Positions 7,186 to 14,489 of a DNA stretch of 64,000 bases are shown piece by piece. How positions within the stretch are numbered: the first letter of the stretch is position 1; every line of letters begins with the position of its first letter. The stretch is from a virus. The DNA lies in the IMG/VR virus record IMGVR_UViG_3300028746_000014, positions 1 through 64,000 of that record; one strand, given 5' to 3'. The translations under genes and the position numbers were made by a program. A model generated the notes under the pieces. The model ran no database searches, was not told the origin of the DNA, and was given only the letters and a program-made list of their open reading frames with translations.

Positions 7186-7214
7186 TTGACACGTTTTTCC
7201 TATTCACGTAGTCT
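7186..7214 (+). promoter_or_regulatory. Promoter, TTGACA-N17-TAGTCT
   Basis: TTGACA begins 2 nt after the upstream stop codon; TAGTCT follows after exactly 17 nt. The -10 matches that of the recombinase promoter at 19156-19184. Confidence 0.65.
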
Positions 7215-7250
7215 AAACGAGTACCGTATTTCACCCAAAGGAGTAACACA

Positions 7251-7772
7251 ATGTTCGATACAGGCGTAGCAATTGGCGGAATTGATCCAACCTTCGACTA
7301 CATCGTTTCTTTACTCGCACCTAAGGCCATCTCCTATACTGCGTCTGATTACGCAGACTTCGCAGAGATGAAGAGCGACTTTGAGGCAACGGGCCGCATC
7401 AAAATCAATGTAAATCACTCTGATAAAACCATCTTTGGTTCACCCGTTACAAATTGGCAATTTCGTGCATGGCATGATGCTTGCCACATTCTAGCCAATG
7501 CGGATTTTACGTTTGAGGGTGAGAAACGGGCCGCATCCTTGCAAGCTACTCAGGTACTCGCGTTAGACGGGCCGTCTTTGTATGACAAAGCGCGGTGGAT
7601 TGCGTTGATTGTGGCTGAAGTAATCGGGCAAGGTGAGTTTTTCATTCAGCACAATGATTTTCCGGCAGACCAAAGGGCCTTTGTTGTGGGGTATCTGGTG
7701 GAGAATTACCCCGAATTGTTGGCCTTGCCTGAGTTTGCGCCTAACCTTGCTAACCTAGTCGTACGCTACTAA
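7251..7772 (+). CDS. Conserved-type phage hypothetical protein, 173 residues
   Basis: Own promoter and GGAG ribosome-binding site. A central block (WQFRAWHDACHILANADFTFEGE) followed by IVAEVIGQGEFF and FPADQRAFVVGYLVENYPELLAL resembles a family of phage helical proteins with a WHD-x-xH motif that I have seen without assigned function. The three GGGCC pentamers inside it fall in three different codon phases. Confidence 0.65.
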   Translation: MFDTGVAIGGIDPTFDYIVSLLAPKAISYTASDYADFAEMKSDFEATGRIKINVNHSDKTIFGSPVTNWQFRAWHDACHILANADFTFEGEKRAASLQATQVLALDGPSLYDKARWIALIVAEVIGQGEFFIQHNDFPADQRAFVVGYLVENYPELLALPEFAPNLANLVVRY

Positions 7773-7779
7773 CGGCATA

Positions 7780-7801
7780 GCGGGCCGCTACAAAGGCCCG
7801 C
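7780..7801 (+). terminator. GC hairpin after 7251-7772
   Basis: GCGGGCC and GGCCCGC form a perfect 7-bp stem around an 8-nt loop. The following sequence has only a short T-run (TTGCTTT), so termination may be partial. Confidence 0.45.
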
Positions 7802-7807
7802 ATGTTG

Positions 7808-7841
7808 CTTTGAGGGTATCATTCATCCGGTACCCTCAAAG
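7808..7841 (+). promoter_or_regulatory. 11-bp perfect hairpin in the leader of 7870-8031
   Basis: CTTTGAGGGTA (7808-7818) pairs perfectly with TACCCTCAAAG (7831-7841). It ends just before GGAGCATATAGG and about 28 nt before the next start, so it could be an RNA regulatory or processing element, or a weak terminator lacking a T-run. Confidence 0.45.
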
Positions 7842-7869
7842 GAGCATATAGGCTAAAGGAGACGCAACA

Positions 7870-8031
7870 ATGCATGATTCTATGTTAGACATAAAAATTA
7901 TGCTAGACCCTCAAAAGTATGGATACAGCCAGTGCCCGCACTGTAACGGGTACGGTAGTAGTTTGAAGGAGTCTAGTAACACGTGCTCTAAGTGTGGCGG
8001 AAGTGGACTCGTAAAAAAGGTTGGTGTGTGA
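7870..8031 (+). CDS. DnaJ-type zinc-finger mini protein
   Basis: This 53-residue protein carries CPHCNGYGSS and, 14 residues on, CSKCGGSGLV: two CxxCxGxG units, the hallmark of the cysteine-rich zinc-binding region of DnaJ chaperones. Stand-alone copies are frequent in phages; a zinc-binding interaction role is inferred. The ATG at 7870 has AAAGGAGACGCAACA upstream. Its stop (TGA) overlaps the next start (TGATG). Confidence 0.75.
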   Translation: MHDSMLDIKIMLDPQKYGYSQCPHCNGYGSSLKESSNTCSKCGGSGLVKKVGV

Positions 8032-8672
8032 TGGCATCTAAAACGCACCTCAAGTATCTCAAGCTGCAACAAAAGTATGAACGGCATATACTGGCCACCT
8101 TTGCCCGTGCGAACGCATCGCAGATTGTAGAGGGTAAGGCGTGGTATCCCTATGCAAAAGCGCAATTGTCGCAGTACGTTAGCCTTTGGGGGATGGAACG
8201 GGCCGCTGCTATATGCGCGGTATTATCTCCACGTTGCACGTGGCAAGAAAACTTGATAGGAGTACGCAAGATTGCGCGGGCCTTTGACTCTGGTTCGCGC
8301 ATTGTCCCCGTGATGGCGGGCCTAAATCGAAACATAGACAAGGCGTGGGATATCGCTAATGGGGATAGTTTACAGCGCGTCTCAGGTCCGAAGGTTACAC
8401 GATTCTATGCCAACCTATGCGGAGACTTACAGCGCGTCACTTGTGACGTTTGGGCCGCACGTGCAGCAGGATGCAAGGCCCGATTACCCAAAGGCGCAAC
8501 AGACGAACAAATAGCAGAGGAAACAGCGCGACTTGTGCAAGCTGCTACGCGTCCGGGTTACGCATACGATACGCTTGAAAAGGCGTACCAGAATGTAGCT
8601 GCAAAGTTGGGATTCGAACCAGCGGAGTTACAGGCTATTTGTTGGATTGTAGTGCGTGGCAAAGGAGAATAA
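8031..8672 (+). CDS. Phage helical protein of the DUF7178-like type
   Basis: The 213-residue protein carries a chain of motifs I associate with a widespread phage family of unknown function: CAVLSPRCTWQENL, SGPKVTRFYANLCGD, VTCDVWAARAA, and a C-terminal PGYAYDTLEKAYQNVAAKLG followed by LQAICWIVVRG. The arrangement is all-helical and has been compared with helix-hairpin-helix DNA-binding folds; that link is my inference. Translation is coupled to the zinc-finger gene by a TGATG overlap. Confidence 0.6.
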   Translation: MASKTHLKYLKLQQKYERHILATFARANASQIVEGKAWYPYAKAQLSQYVSLWGMERAAAICAVLSPRCTWQENLIGVRKIARAFDSGSRIVPVMAGLNRNIDKAWDIANGDSLQRVSGPKVTRFYANLCGDLQRVTCDVWAARAAGCKARLPKGATDEQIAEETARLVQAATRPGYAYDTLEKAYQNVAAKLGFEPAELQAICWIVVRGKGE

Positions 8673-8673
8673 T

Positions 8674-8754
8674 ATGAGTCCGATTCAGTGGATAGACTTC
8701 GTTATCGTGGCCGTATTTGTTGGCTGTATTGCGTACGTCACAAGGAGATGGTAA
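8674..8754 (+). CDS. Tiny membrane protein, 26 residues
   Basis: Preceded by AAAGGAGAATAAT and starting 1 nt after the previous stop. The product is almost only one transmembrane helix (IDFVIVAVFVGCIAYV) ending in TRRW, so an N-out/C-in orientation is expected. Function unknown. Confidence 0.5.
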   Translation: MSPIQWIDFVIVAVFVGCIAYVTRRW

Positions 8755-8776
8755 AGCTGCCGATAACGGCAACTAC

Positions 8777-8795
8777 CAGCGCGACACCAGCGCAA
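8777..8795 (+). repeat. Repeated leader, family 2 copy 1
   Basis: CAGCGCGACACCAGCGCAA occurs identically at 8777-8795, 9035-9053 and 9317-9335, each time just ahead of the AAGGAG of the next gene. It contains an internal direct repeat, CAGCGC. Confidence 0.7.
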
Positions 8796-8809
8796 AGGAG
8801 AGTGTTACC

Positions 8810-9034
8810 ATGTTGGATATCAAAGCAATACGCGGGCCTTTGGATGCGGGCCTTTGTGGGTATATCGTTACATCCCCAAAGGGTAGATGCGAAGTCTACG
8901 CAAGTACCATGTTTGAGGCGCAAACCAAAGGCGCTAAGCTGCTAGGGATAGCAGCTAAGAAACAATATCTTTGCACTCCGTACCTCTGCGAACGTGCGGA
9001 CGGTAGCGAAGTGTTACAATCAACGTGCAACTAA
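8810..9034 (+). CDS. Small hypothetical protein
   Basis: 74-residue protein started at ATG 8810 behind the family-2 leader and AAAGGAG. An upstream in-frame start at 8717 would run through the leader and is rejected. The segment YIVTSPKGRCEVYASTMFEAQTKGAKLLG suggests a small alpha/beta domain. Unrecognised. Confidence 0.6.
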   Translation: MLDIKAIRGPLDAGLCGYIVTSPKGRCEVYASTMFEAQTKGAKLLGIAAKKQYLCTPYLCERADGSEVLQSTCN

Positions 9035-9053
9035 CAGCGCGACACCAGCGCAA
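9035..9053 (+). repeat. Repeated leader, family 2 copy 2
   Basis: Identical 19-nt copy of the family-2 leader, located directly after the stop of 8810-9034 and before AAAAGGAG of 9071-9265. Confidence 0.7.
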
Positions 9054-9070
9054 CAAAAGGAGCTTTACAG

Positions 9071-9265
9071 ATGCGGTATAAGACCTTCAAACGGCAGAAT
9101 CTACAGACAGGCCGCGTGTCAATCGTGGCATTCAGCGAAGACCATTATCTACAGGCGGGCCTATTCCCATCTCTGTTAGGTGGGATGGCACAACTTGAGG
9201 CACACCAGCTTATCAACAAGTGGAATGCTGCCCGCACGGTACCCAGGTTCCTCTATACCCTTTAG
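9071..9265 (+). CDS. Small hypothetical protein
   Basis: 64-residue basic protein with AAAAGGAG upstream of its ATG. No membrane segment or known motif. It belongs to the three consecutive genes that share the family-2 leader. Confidence 0.6.
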   Translation: MRYKTFKRQNLQTGRVSIVAFSEDHYLQAGLFPSLLGGMAQLEAHQLINKWNAARTVPRFLYTL

Positions 9266-9298
9266 CCTAGGGGTAACCCACCGGGCAGCTTTGCAGTG

Positions 9299-9307
9299 TG
9301 GTATAAT
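9299..9307 (+). promoter_or_regulatory. Extended -10 promoter, TGGTATAAT
   Basis: A consensus TATAAT (9302-9307) is preceded by TG one base upstream, the extended -10 arrangement that can work without a -35. It lies 39 nt before the next gene and just before the third family-2 leader, so transcripts would start within or just before that leader. Confidence 0.5.
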
Positions 9308-9316
9308 CAGGAGTAT

Positions 9317-9335
9317 CAGCGCGACACCAGCGCAA
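9317..9335 (+). repeat. Repeated leader, family 2 copy 3
   Basis: Third identical 19-nt copy, followed by AAGGAGG and the ATG at 9346. Related AGCGC-rich sequence, but not an exact copy, also precedes the gene at 9830. Confidence 0.7.
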
Positions 9336-9345
9336 AGGAGGATGT

Positions 9346-9771
9346 ATGGGTTACAAGTCAGCGATGGAAGCAGCAGGAGCGGAAGTTGTGGAGTACGAGA
9401 CGTTTGGCAGCTATCAGGGGGACTGGTGGGCATCTGTACGCTTTGAGGGTAAAGCGTATTGGGTTCACGGTTCGTACGGTTCCTGTAGCGGGTGCGATGC
9501 GTTTCAATCGCAGTTCGATTACAACACGACTGAAGAGTGTGAAGAGCACCGTTACGATAGCAGCGAAGTAATCGCCGCGTGCGTCAAATGCACTGAGGCA
9601 AAGGCCGCCTATGCCGTGGCACTGGCAGAGTTTGGCCGTTCGTATCTCCACCGTAACGAGTTCACTCAGGAGGAAGCGGAGAAGGAGACGTTCAGGGAGG
9701 AAGACGACTACAGCAGCTACGGCGAAGAGAAGGAGCAGCATGACTTCGTCAAGGCGCACCCGCTAGTATAG
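9346..9771 (+). CDS. Conserved phage protein with SGCDAF motif
   Basis: The 141-residue protein begins with an AMEAAGAEVVEYETFGSY segment and continues with a QGDWWASVRFEGK and GSYGSCSGCDAFQSQF block that I recognise from small proteins of diverse phages, function unknown. The C-terminal half is acidic and helical. It has a strong AAAGGAGG ribosome-binding site and an extended -10 promoter. Confidence 0.65.
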   Translation: MGYKSAMEAAGAEVVEYETFGSYQGDWWASVRFEGKAYWVHGSYGSCSGCDAFQSQFDYNTTEECEEHRYDSSEVIAACVKCTEAKAAYAVALAEFGRSYLHRNEFTQEEAEKETFREEDDYSSYGEEKEQHDFVKAHPLV

Positions 9772-9829
9772 GGGTGCGGTACCCTCAGCGCACCATAACC
9801 AGCGCACACAGCGCGGAATCGAGACCAGT

Positions 9830-10141
9830 ATGGCACGTACCAAGAAGCAAACAGTGACAGAGGATACACCAGAGCAGGCCGAAATAAACGCGGTAGTCCC
9901 CGGCAGCAGTTCAGAACACTACGCGGGCAAAGTAGTGGTGGTGCGCAAGGCAGCATTGGCACCGGCATATCAGCAGATGCTAGATAGACGGTTCCTTGCC
10001 GCTGGCGGGTTCGGGTGCAATCCCAGCGCACTAGGTAACGCAGTGTTTGGCATGTACCTGAGCGATGGCGAAGAGTGCCGCATCGAACGCTACGAAATAG
10101 CGGGCGTGGCAGTGAATCAGTCACACGAAACAGTGGTATAA
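9830..10141 (+). CDS. Conserved-type phage protein (GGFGCNPSALG)
   Basis: 103 residues. The C-terminal half contains RRFLAAGGFGCNPSALGNAVF followed by DGEECRIERYEI, a pattern seen in small phage proteins of unknown role that often accompany the SGCDAF protein upstream. The first 25 residues are polar and probably disordered. No clear ribosome-binding site is visible before ATG 9830. Confidence 0.6.
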   Translation: MARTKKQTVTEDTPEQAEINAVVPGSSSEHYAGKVVVVRKAALAPAYQQMLDRRFLAAGGFGCNPSALGNAVFGMYLSDGEECRIERYEIAGVAVNQSHETVV

Positions 10142-10160
10142 ACTTAGATGCTGGCGGCCC

Positions 10161-10190
10161 TTGACAACAGGGGCCGTCATAATGTAAGCT
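10161..10190 (+). promoter_or_regulatory. Promoter overlapped by an inverted repeat
   Basis: TTGACA (10161-10166) is followed after 18 nt by TAAGCT. CGGCCC just upstream and GGGCCG in the spacer form a 6-bp inverted repeat that spans the -35 box, so a repressor or a hairpin could influence it. The next gene starts at 10216 with AAAGGAG. Confidence 0.5.
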
Positions 10191-10215
10191 TATCCCAGCA
10201 TCACAAAGGAGCGGT

Positions 10216-10497
10216 ATGAACGGCACACTAGTAAGAATATGGACGGAAGACTTGAACCTTGACCGGATCAAGGTCGAGGTGGGTCACTACTTCAGCGCCT
10301 ACACCATCTTCAGCGCGTCGGGCGTCTGGGATGGCACCAGCGAGAATAGTCTGGTGATCGAGATACTGGTACCAGAAGGCCCGTATCACAACACGCGCAT
10401 CGGGTACGTGCGCAACATCGCGGAGTTCATCAAAGCACTCAACAACCAGAAGGCCGTGCTCGTCACACGCACCCCGGTAGAAAGTGAGCTGATATAG
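10216..10497 (+). CDS. Hypothetical protein
   Basis: 93-residue soluble protein, probably beta-rich, preceded by AAAGGAG. The TAG stop shares its last base with the GTG start of the next gene. Unrecognised. Confidence 0.6.
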   Translation: MNGTLVRIWTEDLNLDRIKVEVGHYFSAYTIFSASGVWDGTSENSLVIEILVPEGPYHNTRIGYVRNIAEFIKALNNQKAVLVTRTPVESELI

Positions 10498-10877
10498 TGG
10501 GGACTGTCAGAAGCACAGCGCATGAATTTGTAGTAACGAACGGTCAGGCGCAACTGGCCATCTTCAATGACGGCGAGATGTCCCTGCACGCTCCGACGCA
10601 GCCCGCGACAGAGCTGGGCACCGTCACAGATGCAGAGCAGTACCTCAGGATGCTGGCCACGTTCTTAGGCTATCAGCTAGTACCGGGCCTATGGAATCGA
10701 GTTAGCGACACGCGGGCACTACTGCACGGCTACCAGCTATGGGAGCGCACTATGGACGACGGCGAAGTCATTTACAACATCACCAAAGTAGGGTATCCAC
10801 CCCCGGGCAATATGAGCGGTGGATACGCAACAGCGGAGATTACACTTTCACGCAAGGGAATACCAGCGAGGAGCTAA
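10497..10877 (+). CDS. Hypothetical protein
   Basis: 126 residues from a GTG start that overlaps the previous stop codon by 1 nt. Mixed alpha/beta composition with no recognised motif. Confidence 0.55.
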   Translation: MGTVRSTAHEFVVTNGQAQLAIFNDGEMSLHAPTQPATELGTVTDAEQYLRMLATFLGYQLVPGLWNRVSDTRALLHGYQLWERTMDDGEVIYNITKVGYPPPGNMSGGYATAEITLSRKGIPARS

Positions 10878-10878
10878 T

Positions 10879-11445
10879 ATGCCACGGAATGAAGAGCTTA
10901 GACGCGCAGAGGCACAGCGCGAGACGATGAAGTGGGCAGCAATGCAGGCCCGTGACAAGGTACGCACCAAGCTAATGGATGTGTCCCGGCGCATCATAGA
11001 CGCAGAGCTTGAGCGCATCTATGGGCCTACGATCAACCACCTATGGGAGCAGGTCAACGTGGCCATGGTCGCACGTATACAGGCTGAAGAGGCCGCCGCA
11101 ATCGAGGGCGCAGGCGCACCGGCACCTCTGGGCACAATCTTTCAGCGGTGGACGACACAGCGCAAGTACTTAGGGCAAGACCCGGCCCAAGTATACCGCA
11201 GCGTATACGGACCGCGTACGTGGGTACTGGCAACACCGTCAGAGTCCGGCGTGCTTGAGGCCGTCACTCAGAGCAGCATACTCCCAGCGAACCAGCGCAG
11301 ATCGAGAGCACCTGAGGTGGGCGAGTACATCGTGCGTTTGCACAAGAAGGACGGCAGCACGGGCCTGAAGTACATCACAGCCTACAACCTTCGTGCTAAC
11401 GGGTGGTTCCCCAAGGGTGAAAACCCAAACACCACAGCACCATGA
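10879..11445 (+). CDS. Hypothetical protein with coiled N-terminal half
   Basis: 188 residues starting at ATG 10879 behind GAGGAG. Residues 1-75 are strongly helical and charged, likely coiled coil; the C-terminal part (VGEYIVRLHKKDGSTGLKYITAYNLRANGWFP) looks like a small beta domain. Unrecognised. It overlaps the next gene by 4 nt. Confidence 0.6.
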   Translation: MPRNEELRRAEAQRETMKWAAMQARDKVRTKLMDVSRRIIDAELERIYGPTINHLWEQVNVAMVARIQAEEAAAIEGAGAPAPLGTIFQRWTTQRKYLGQDPAQVYRSVYGPRTWVLATPSESGVLEAVTQSSILPANQRRSRAPEVGEYIVRLHKKDGSTGLKYITAYNLRANGWFPKGENPNTTAP

Positions 11446-11627
11446 GCAGCGTGTGGGCCGAGGCAGTAGCGCGTGACGGGTATACTGATAAGCTGCTGGA
11501 TGCACAGCGCGTGATCGTAAGCCTGTTACGCTCTACACCTCAAGAGGTGGAACAAAAGTTCCGAGATGTGGCCGAAGCTGGGCCTGATTATTTTGTTGAC
11601 ACCGAAGAGATCGTTCTGTATCCTTAG
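11442..11627 (+). CDS. Small hypothetical protein
   Basis: 61 residues, coupled to the preceding gene by ATGA. Helical N-terminal part, acidic end. QKFRDV in its middle only superficially resembles the C-terminal tag seen elsewhere. Unrecognised. Confidence 0.55.
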   Translation: MSSVWAEAVARDGYTDKLLDAQRVIVSLLRSTPQEVEQKFRDVAEAGPDYFVDTEEIVLYP

Positions 11628-11668
11628 GAAAGTAACTCAACCGTACCTGAAAAGGAGCCTCACCCATT

Positions 11669-13246
11669 ATGGATTTCATCCAACAGTTCAAGGCCGCCCG
11701 CCGCGTCTCCACTCCCATCATCAACATGCGTACGTTCGATGCCAAGGGACTCACCCGCAATATCAGTGCAGCACTGAACGGCACCCTCGATAGCACGCCT
11801 ATGCTCATCTGGGATTCTGTCCACGGTCTCCTGCCAATGAACAACACCAAGGCCAGCAAGGAAGCATACGCCACACTCATGGCGAAGGCCGGACTTGAGA
11901 CACCTGAGACGGTACAGTTGCCTGAGACACTGAAGGCTCTGGAGACGGATGGCGTCAGCGACATGATCGTGTTTATCTCTAACGCGCATCTGCTCTGGGG
12001 TGACCCCACCAACGTACAGGCCGTGTGGAACCTGCGAGACATCTACAAGAACGTGGGTAACATGCTCGTGCTCGTCAGCACACCCGGCGCGACTCTGCCC
12101 ATCGAGCTTCAGACGGACGTGCTTGTGCTTGATGAACCACTGCCCACACGTGAAGAGCTTGCGGTGATCGTACGCAATACGTTCAAGAGCGCGAACGCCG
12201 AGGCATCTCTGACCACCGACATCGAGAAGTCGGCAGTCGACGCGCTCATCGGTCTCTCGTCCTTCAGTGCAGATCAGGCGACCGCGATGTGCCTGACCAC
12301 TGAGAAGATACCGGGCAAGGAGAAGGAGTCCATCCGTAAAGGCACCCTCAGCATCACCGACCTCTGGGAGCGCAAGCGCCAGATCATCAACGCTACCCCC
12401 GGCCTGACCGTCTACAAGGGCAAGGAGACGCTGGATGACATCGGAGGCATCGAGAGTGCCAAAGAGTTCTACCGGGCCGTCATGACCGGCAAGAACGCGC
12501 CTGAAGTCATCCTCTTCATCGACGAGATCGAGAAGCAGATGGCCGGTAACGGTACGGACTCGTCGGGCACCAAGACGGAAATGAACGGTATCATCCTCTC
12601 GTGGATGGAAGACAAGGGCGTCAATGGTGCGCTGAGCATCGGCATCCCCGGCGTGTCCAAGTCGCAACTGGCCAAGAGTCTGGGAGCCACCTACAACAAG
12701 CCCGTCATCGTCTTCGACATCGCCGCCATGCAAGACATGCACGTCGGTAACTCTGGCCACAACCTGCGCACCGCGACCAAGACCATCGACGCCATCAGCA
12801 GTGGCAACGTGCTCTGCATCGCTACCTGCAACGGCATCGCCAACCTACCGCCTGAGCTTCGCCGCCGCTTCTCTCTCGTCAAGTTCTTCTTTGACTCTCC
12901 GAATGCGTCAGAGCGCGATGAAATCTGGGCCATCCAACGCCGCAACCACGGACTCGTCAACGACGAACCGAACCCACCGAGCGAGAACTGGACGGGCGCT
13001 GAGATTCGTGACTGCTGCAAGAAGGCAGACATGCTCAACTGGACACTGGCGAAGGCTGCAACGTACATCGTACCGTCAGCCATCTCTGACGCCGCCACAC
13101 TTGAGAAGACGCGCCTAGAGGCATCTGGACGCTATCTGAGTGCATCCAAGGTGGGCACCTACTACCACGATGAGACCACGCGTAAGGATAACAGCGACAT
13201 CACCGGCCCCGTCTTCGCGGGTTCAGGTAGAAAGATCAGGGACTAA
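11669..13246 (+). CDS. Ycf46-like AAA+ ATPase with Walker B placed before Walker A; C-terminal tag
   Basis: 525 residues. The N-terminal half resembles the regulatory part of Ycf46-type ATPases: MLVLVSTPGATLPIEL, then VLVLDEPLPTREEL, and LDDIGG at 255-260. What follows is unusual. A Walker B strand VILFIDEIEK (D285, E286) comes first, then the Walker A loop GIPGVSKS (325-332, with Ser in place of the Gly before the Lys), then VGNSGHNLR, the sensor-1 strand VLCIATCN (N388) and ELRRRF with candidate arginine fingers (398-400). In ordinary AAA+ proteins Walker A precedes Walker B. Because all elements are present and the DEIEK/GIPG sequences are intact, I read this as a circularly shifted core rather than decay. 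It ends GRKIRD, a tag variant. DUF1257 and DUF2997 genes follow. Role unknown; ATP-driven remodelling is inferred. Confidence 0.8.
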   Translation: MDFIQQFKAARRVSTPIINMRTFDAKGLTRNISAALNGTLDSTPMLIWDSVHGLLPMNNTKASKEAYATLMAKAGLETPETVQLPETLKALETDGVSDMIVFISNAHLLWGDPTNVQAVWNLRDIYKNVGNMLVLVSTPGATLPIELQTDVLVLDEPLPTREELAVIVRNTFKSANAEASLTTDIEKSAVDALIGLSSFSADQATAMCLTTEKIPGKEKESIRKGTLSITDLWERKRQIINATPGLTVYKGKETLDDIGGIESAKEFYRAVMTGKNAPEVILFIDEIEKQMAGNGTDSSGTKTEMNGIILSWMEDKGVNGALSIGIPGVSKSQLAKSLGATYNKPVIVFDIAAMQDMHVGNSGHNLRTATKTIDAISSGNVLCIATCNGIANLPPELRRRFSLVKFFFDSPNASERDEIWAIQRRNHGLVNDEPNPPSENWTGAEIRDCCKKADMLNWTLAKAATYIVPSAISDAATLEKTRLEASGRYLSASKVGTYYHDETTRKDNSDITGPVFAGSGRKIRD

Positions 13247-13452
13247 TGGGCCACGCCATCACACTACGAGACCTCATGCACGTGGCGATAGGCTGGGGTC
13301 TCTTCTACTTCGTTGTCGGTCCCATAATAACGTTCTTTTACTTGTGGTACGCTATTAGTGGCGGCCCAGAGTTCCTTCAACGTTTCAACTCGTGGCGTAA
13401 GAACCGTGAGCAAAAGGCCATCGACTCAACCATCACCAGCCTGAATCTCTAA
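13246..13452 (+). CDS. Small membrane protein
   Basis: 68 residues, start codon overlapping the AAA+ stop (TAATG). One long hydrophobic segment (VAIGWGLFYFVVGPIITFFYLWYAI, about residues 13-37) can span the membrane once, followed by a basic cytoplasmic-type tail. Function unknown; the overlap suggests expression together with the ATPase. Confidence 0.6.
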   Translation: MGHAITLRDLMHVAIGWGLFYFVVGPIITFFYLWYAISGGPEFLQRFNSWRKNREQKAIDSTITSLNL

Positions 13453-13471
13453 CCCGTCCAAGGAGGACACC

Positions 13472-13933
13472 ATGCAGCCAGACATAAGCGATCCTATCAG
13501 CAAGAGCGTGAGCTTTACATCTCAATCATCCGGGCCATTGCCAGAAGGCATGACGCCGTTTGACCTCACAGCAGCACTAGCCGGTAAACCGGTGGTCACA
13601 GGTGAGGGTAAGGAAGTCACACAGCTTACGATCTTCAAGAACGCCGGGAAGTTTCCTTTGGCAGGAGTTCTGGAGGATAGAGGTTATAATACCCTTATCC
13701 AGCGTACTATCGAAGGGAGGGCTGACGCCTACGAAAATAGGACGTGGGACTCTCGTGACCTGTTCATGAAGGTCGAGACCAAGGACGTGTACTTCAACAT
13801 CTACGGCAGTGGGAACAACCTAGAAGCCTACGGCCACCCCACGGAAGAGGAAGCAGACAAGGCGCAGAAACTAGGTGGCCGCAAGCGTGTAAGCGTGGGC
13901 GGCAAGGCACTGAAAGTCACGGTCGAGGTGTAG
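13472..13933 (+). CDS. Hypothetical phage protein, FDLTAALAGKPVVT type
   Basis: 153 residues with AAGGAGG upstream. The segment PFDLTAALAGKPVVTGEGKE followed by VTQL resembles short repeats of a phage domain in which a gene product describes a field or value and its label; function unknown. A basic C terminus follows. It lies between the permuted ATPase and the DUF1257 gene. Confidence 0.6.
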   Translation: MQPDISDPISKSVSFTSQSSGPLPEGMTPFDLTAALAGKPVVTGEGKEVTQLTIFKNAGKFPLAGVLEDRGYNTLIQRTIEGRADAYENRTWDSRDLFMKVETKDVYFNIYGSGNNLEAYGHPTEEEADKAQKLGGRKRVSVGGKALKVTVEV

Positions 13934-13966
13934 GCTAACTAGTTGGGTTGCATGTCATTTTAGGCG

Positions 13967-13995
13967 TTGACATGCACCCCGCAGTATGATGTACT
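13967..13995 (+). promoter_or_regulatory. Promoter, TTGACA-N17-TGTACT
   Basis: Perfect -35 and 17-nt spacer, weaker -10 (TGTACT). It is placed 26 nt upstream of the DUF1257 start, so the DUF1257-DUF2997 pair can be transcribed separately from the ATPase. Confidence 0.5.
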
Positions 13996-14021
13996 GAATA
14001 CGCACTACCAAGGAGAGCAGC

Positions 14022-14477
14022 ATGAGTGAGTACGCAACAGCCGCAACAACTTTCAACGATGGCAAGGTATTGCTGGCCGCGTTGTTCGAGATGGGGTACA
14101 CCGAGGTGGAAGACCACATCGGCAATCCTCAGCCCCTCGTCGGCTACCAAGGGGACTACCGCACACTGGATGGCGTAGGCCATACCACCAACCCCGCCAA
14201 AGCGATGAAGGCCGACATCATCATCCGCCGCAAGCAGGTAGGCTCTTCGTCAAACGACATCGGGTTCACCCGTAATGCGGACGGCACCTACTCTGCCATC
14301 ATCTCCGACTTCGACTCTACCCGGCACAACGCAGGCTGGCTCAAGAGTGTGAAGCAGGAGTACTCGAAGCAGTTCGTCTTCGCCAACGCCAAGAAAGCTG
14401 GCTACAAGCTTGTGGTGAATAAGCAGGTCGAGCGCAACGGCAAGAAAGTCACCCAGTACAAGTACGCAATCGCCTAA
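14022..14477 (+). CDS. DUF1257 (Ycf35-like) protein
   Basis: 151 residues. The order of elements (ALFEMGYTEVEDHIG, ADIIIRRKQ, DIGFTRNADGTYSAIISDFD, VKQEYSKQFVFANAKKAGYKL) fits the DUF1257 family, related to Ycf35 of plastids and cyanobacteria. Biochemical function is not established. In bacteria DUF1257 genes are often neighbours of DUF2997 and AAA ATPase genes, and the same trio is present here. AAGGAG precedes the ATG. Confidence 0.7.
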   Translation: MSEYATAATTFNDGKVLLAALFEMGYTEVEDHIGNPQPLVGYQGDYRTLDGVGHTTNPAKAMKADIIIRRKQVGSSSNDIGFTRNADGTYSAIISDFDSTRHNAGWLKSVKQEYSKQFVFANAKKAGYKLVVNKQVERNGKKVTQYKYAIA

Positions 14478-14489
14478 GGAGGCCGCGAC

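Noticed and set aside
11660-12760. 366-residue leftward frame opposite the AAA+ gene
   Set aside because: Antisense reading with unnatural Asp/Val/His-rich composition and no leader; the rightward ATPase is well supported.
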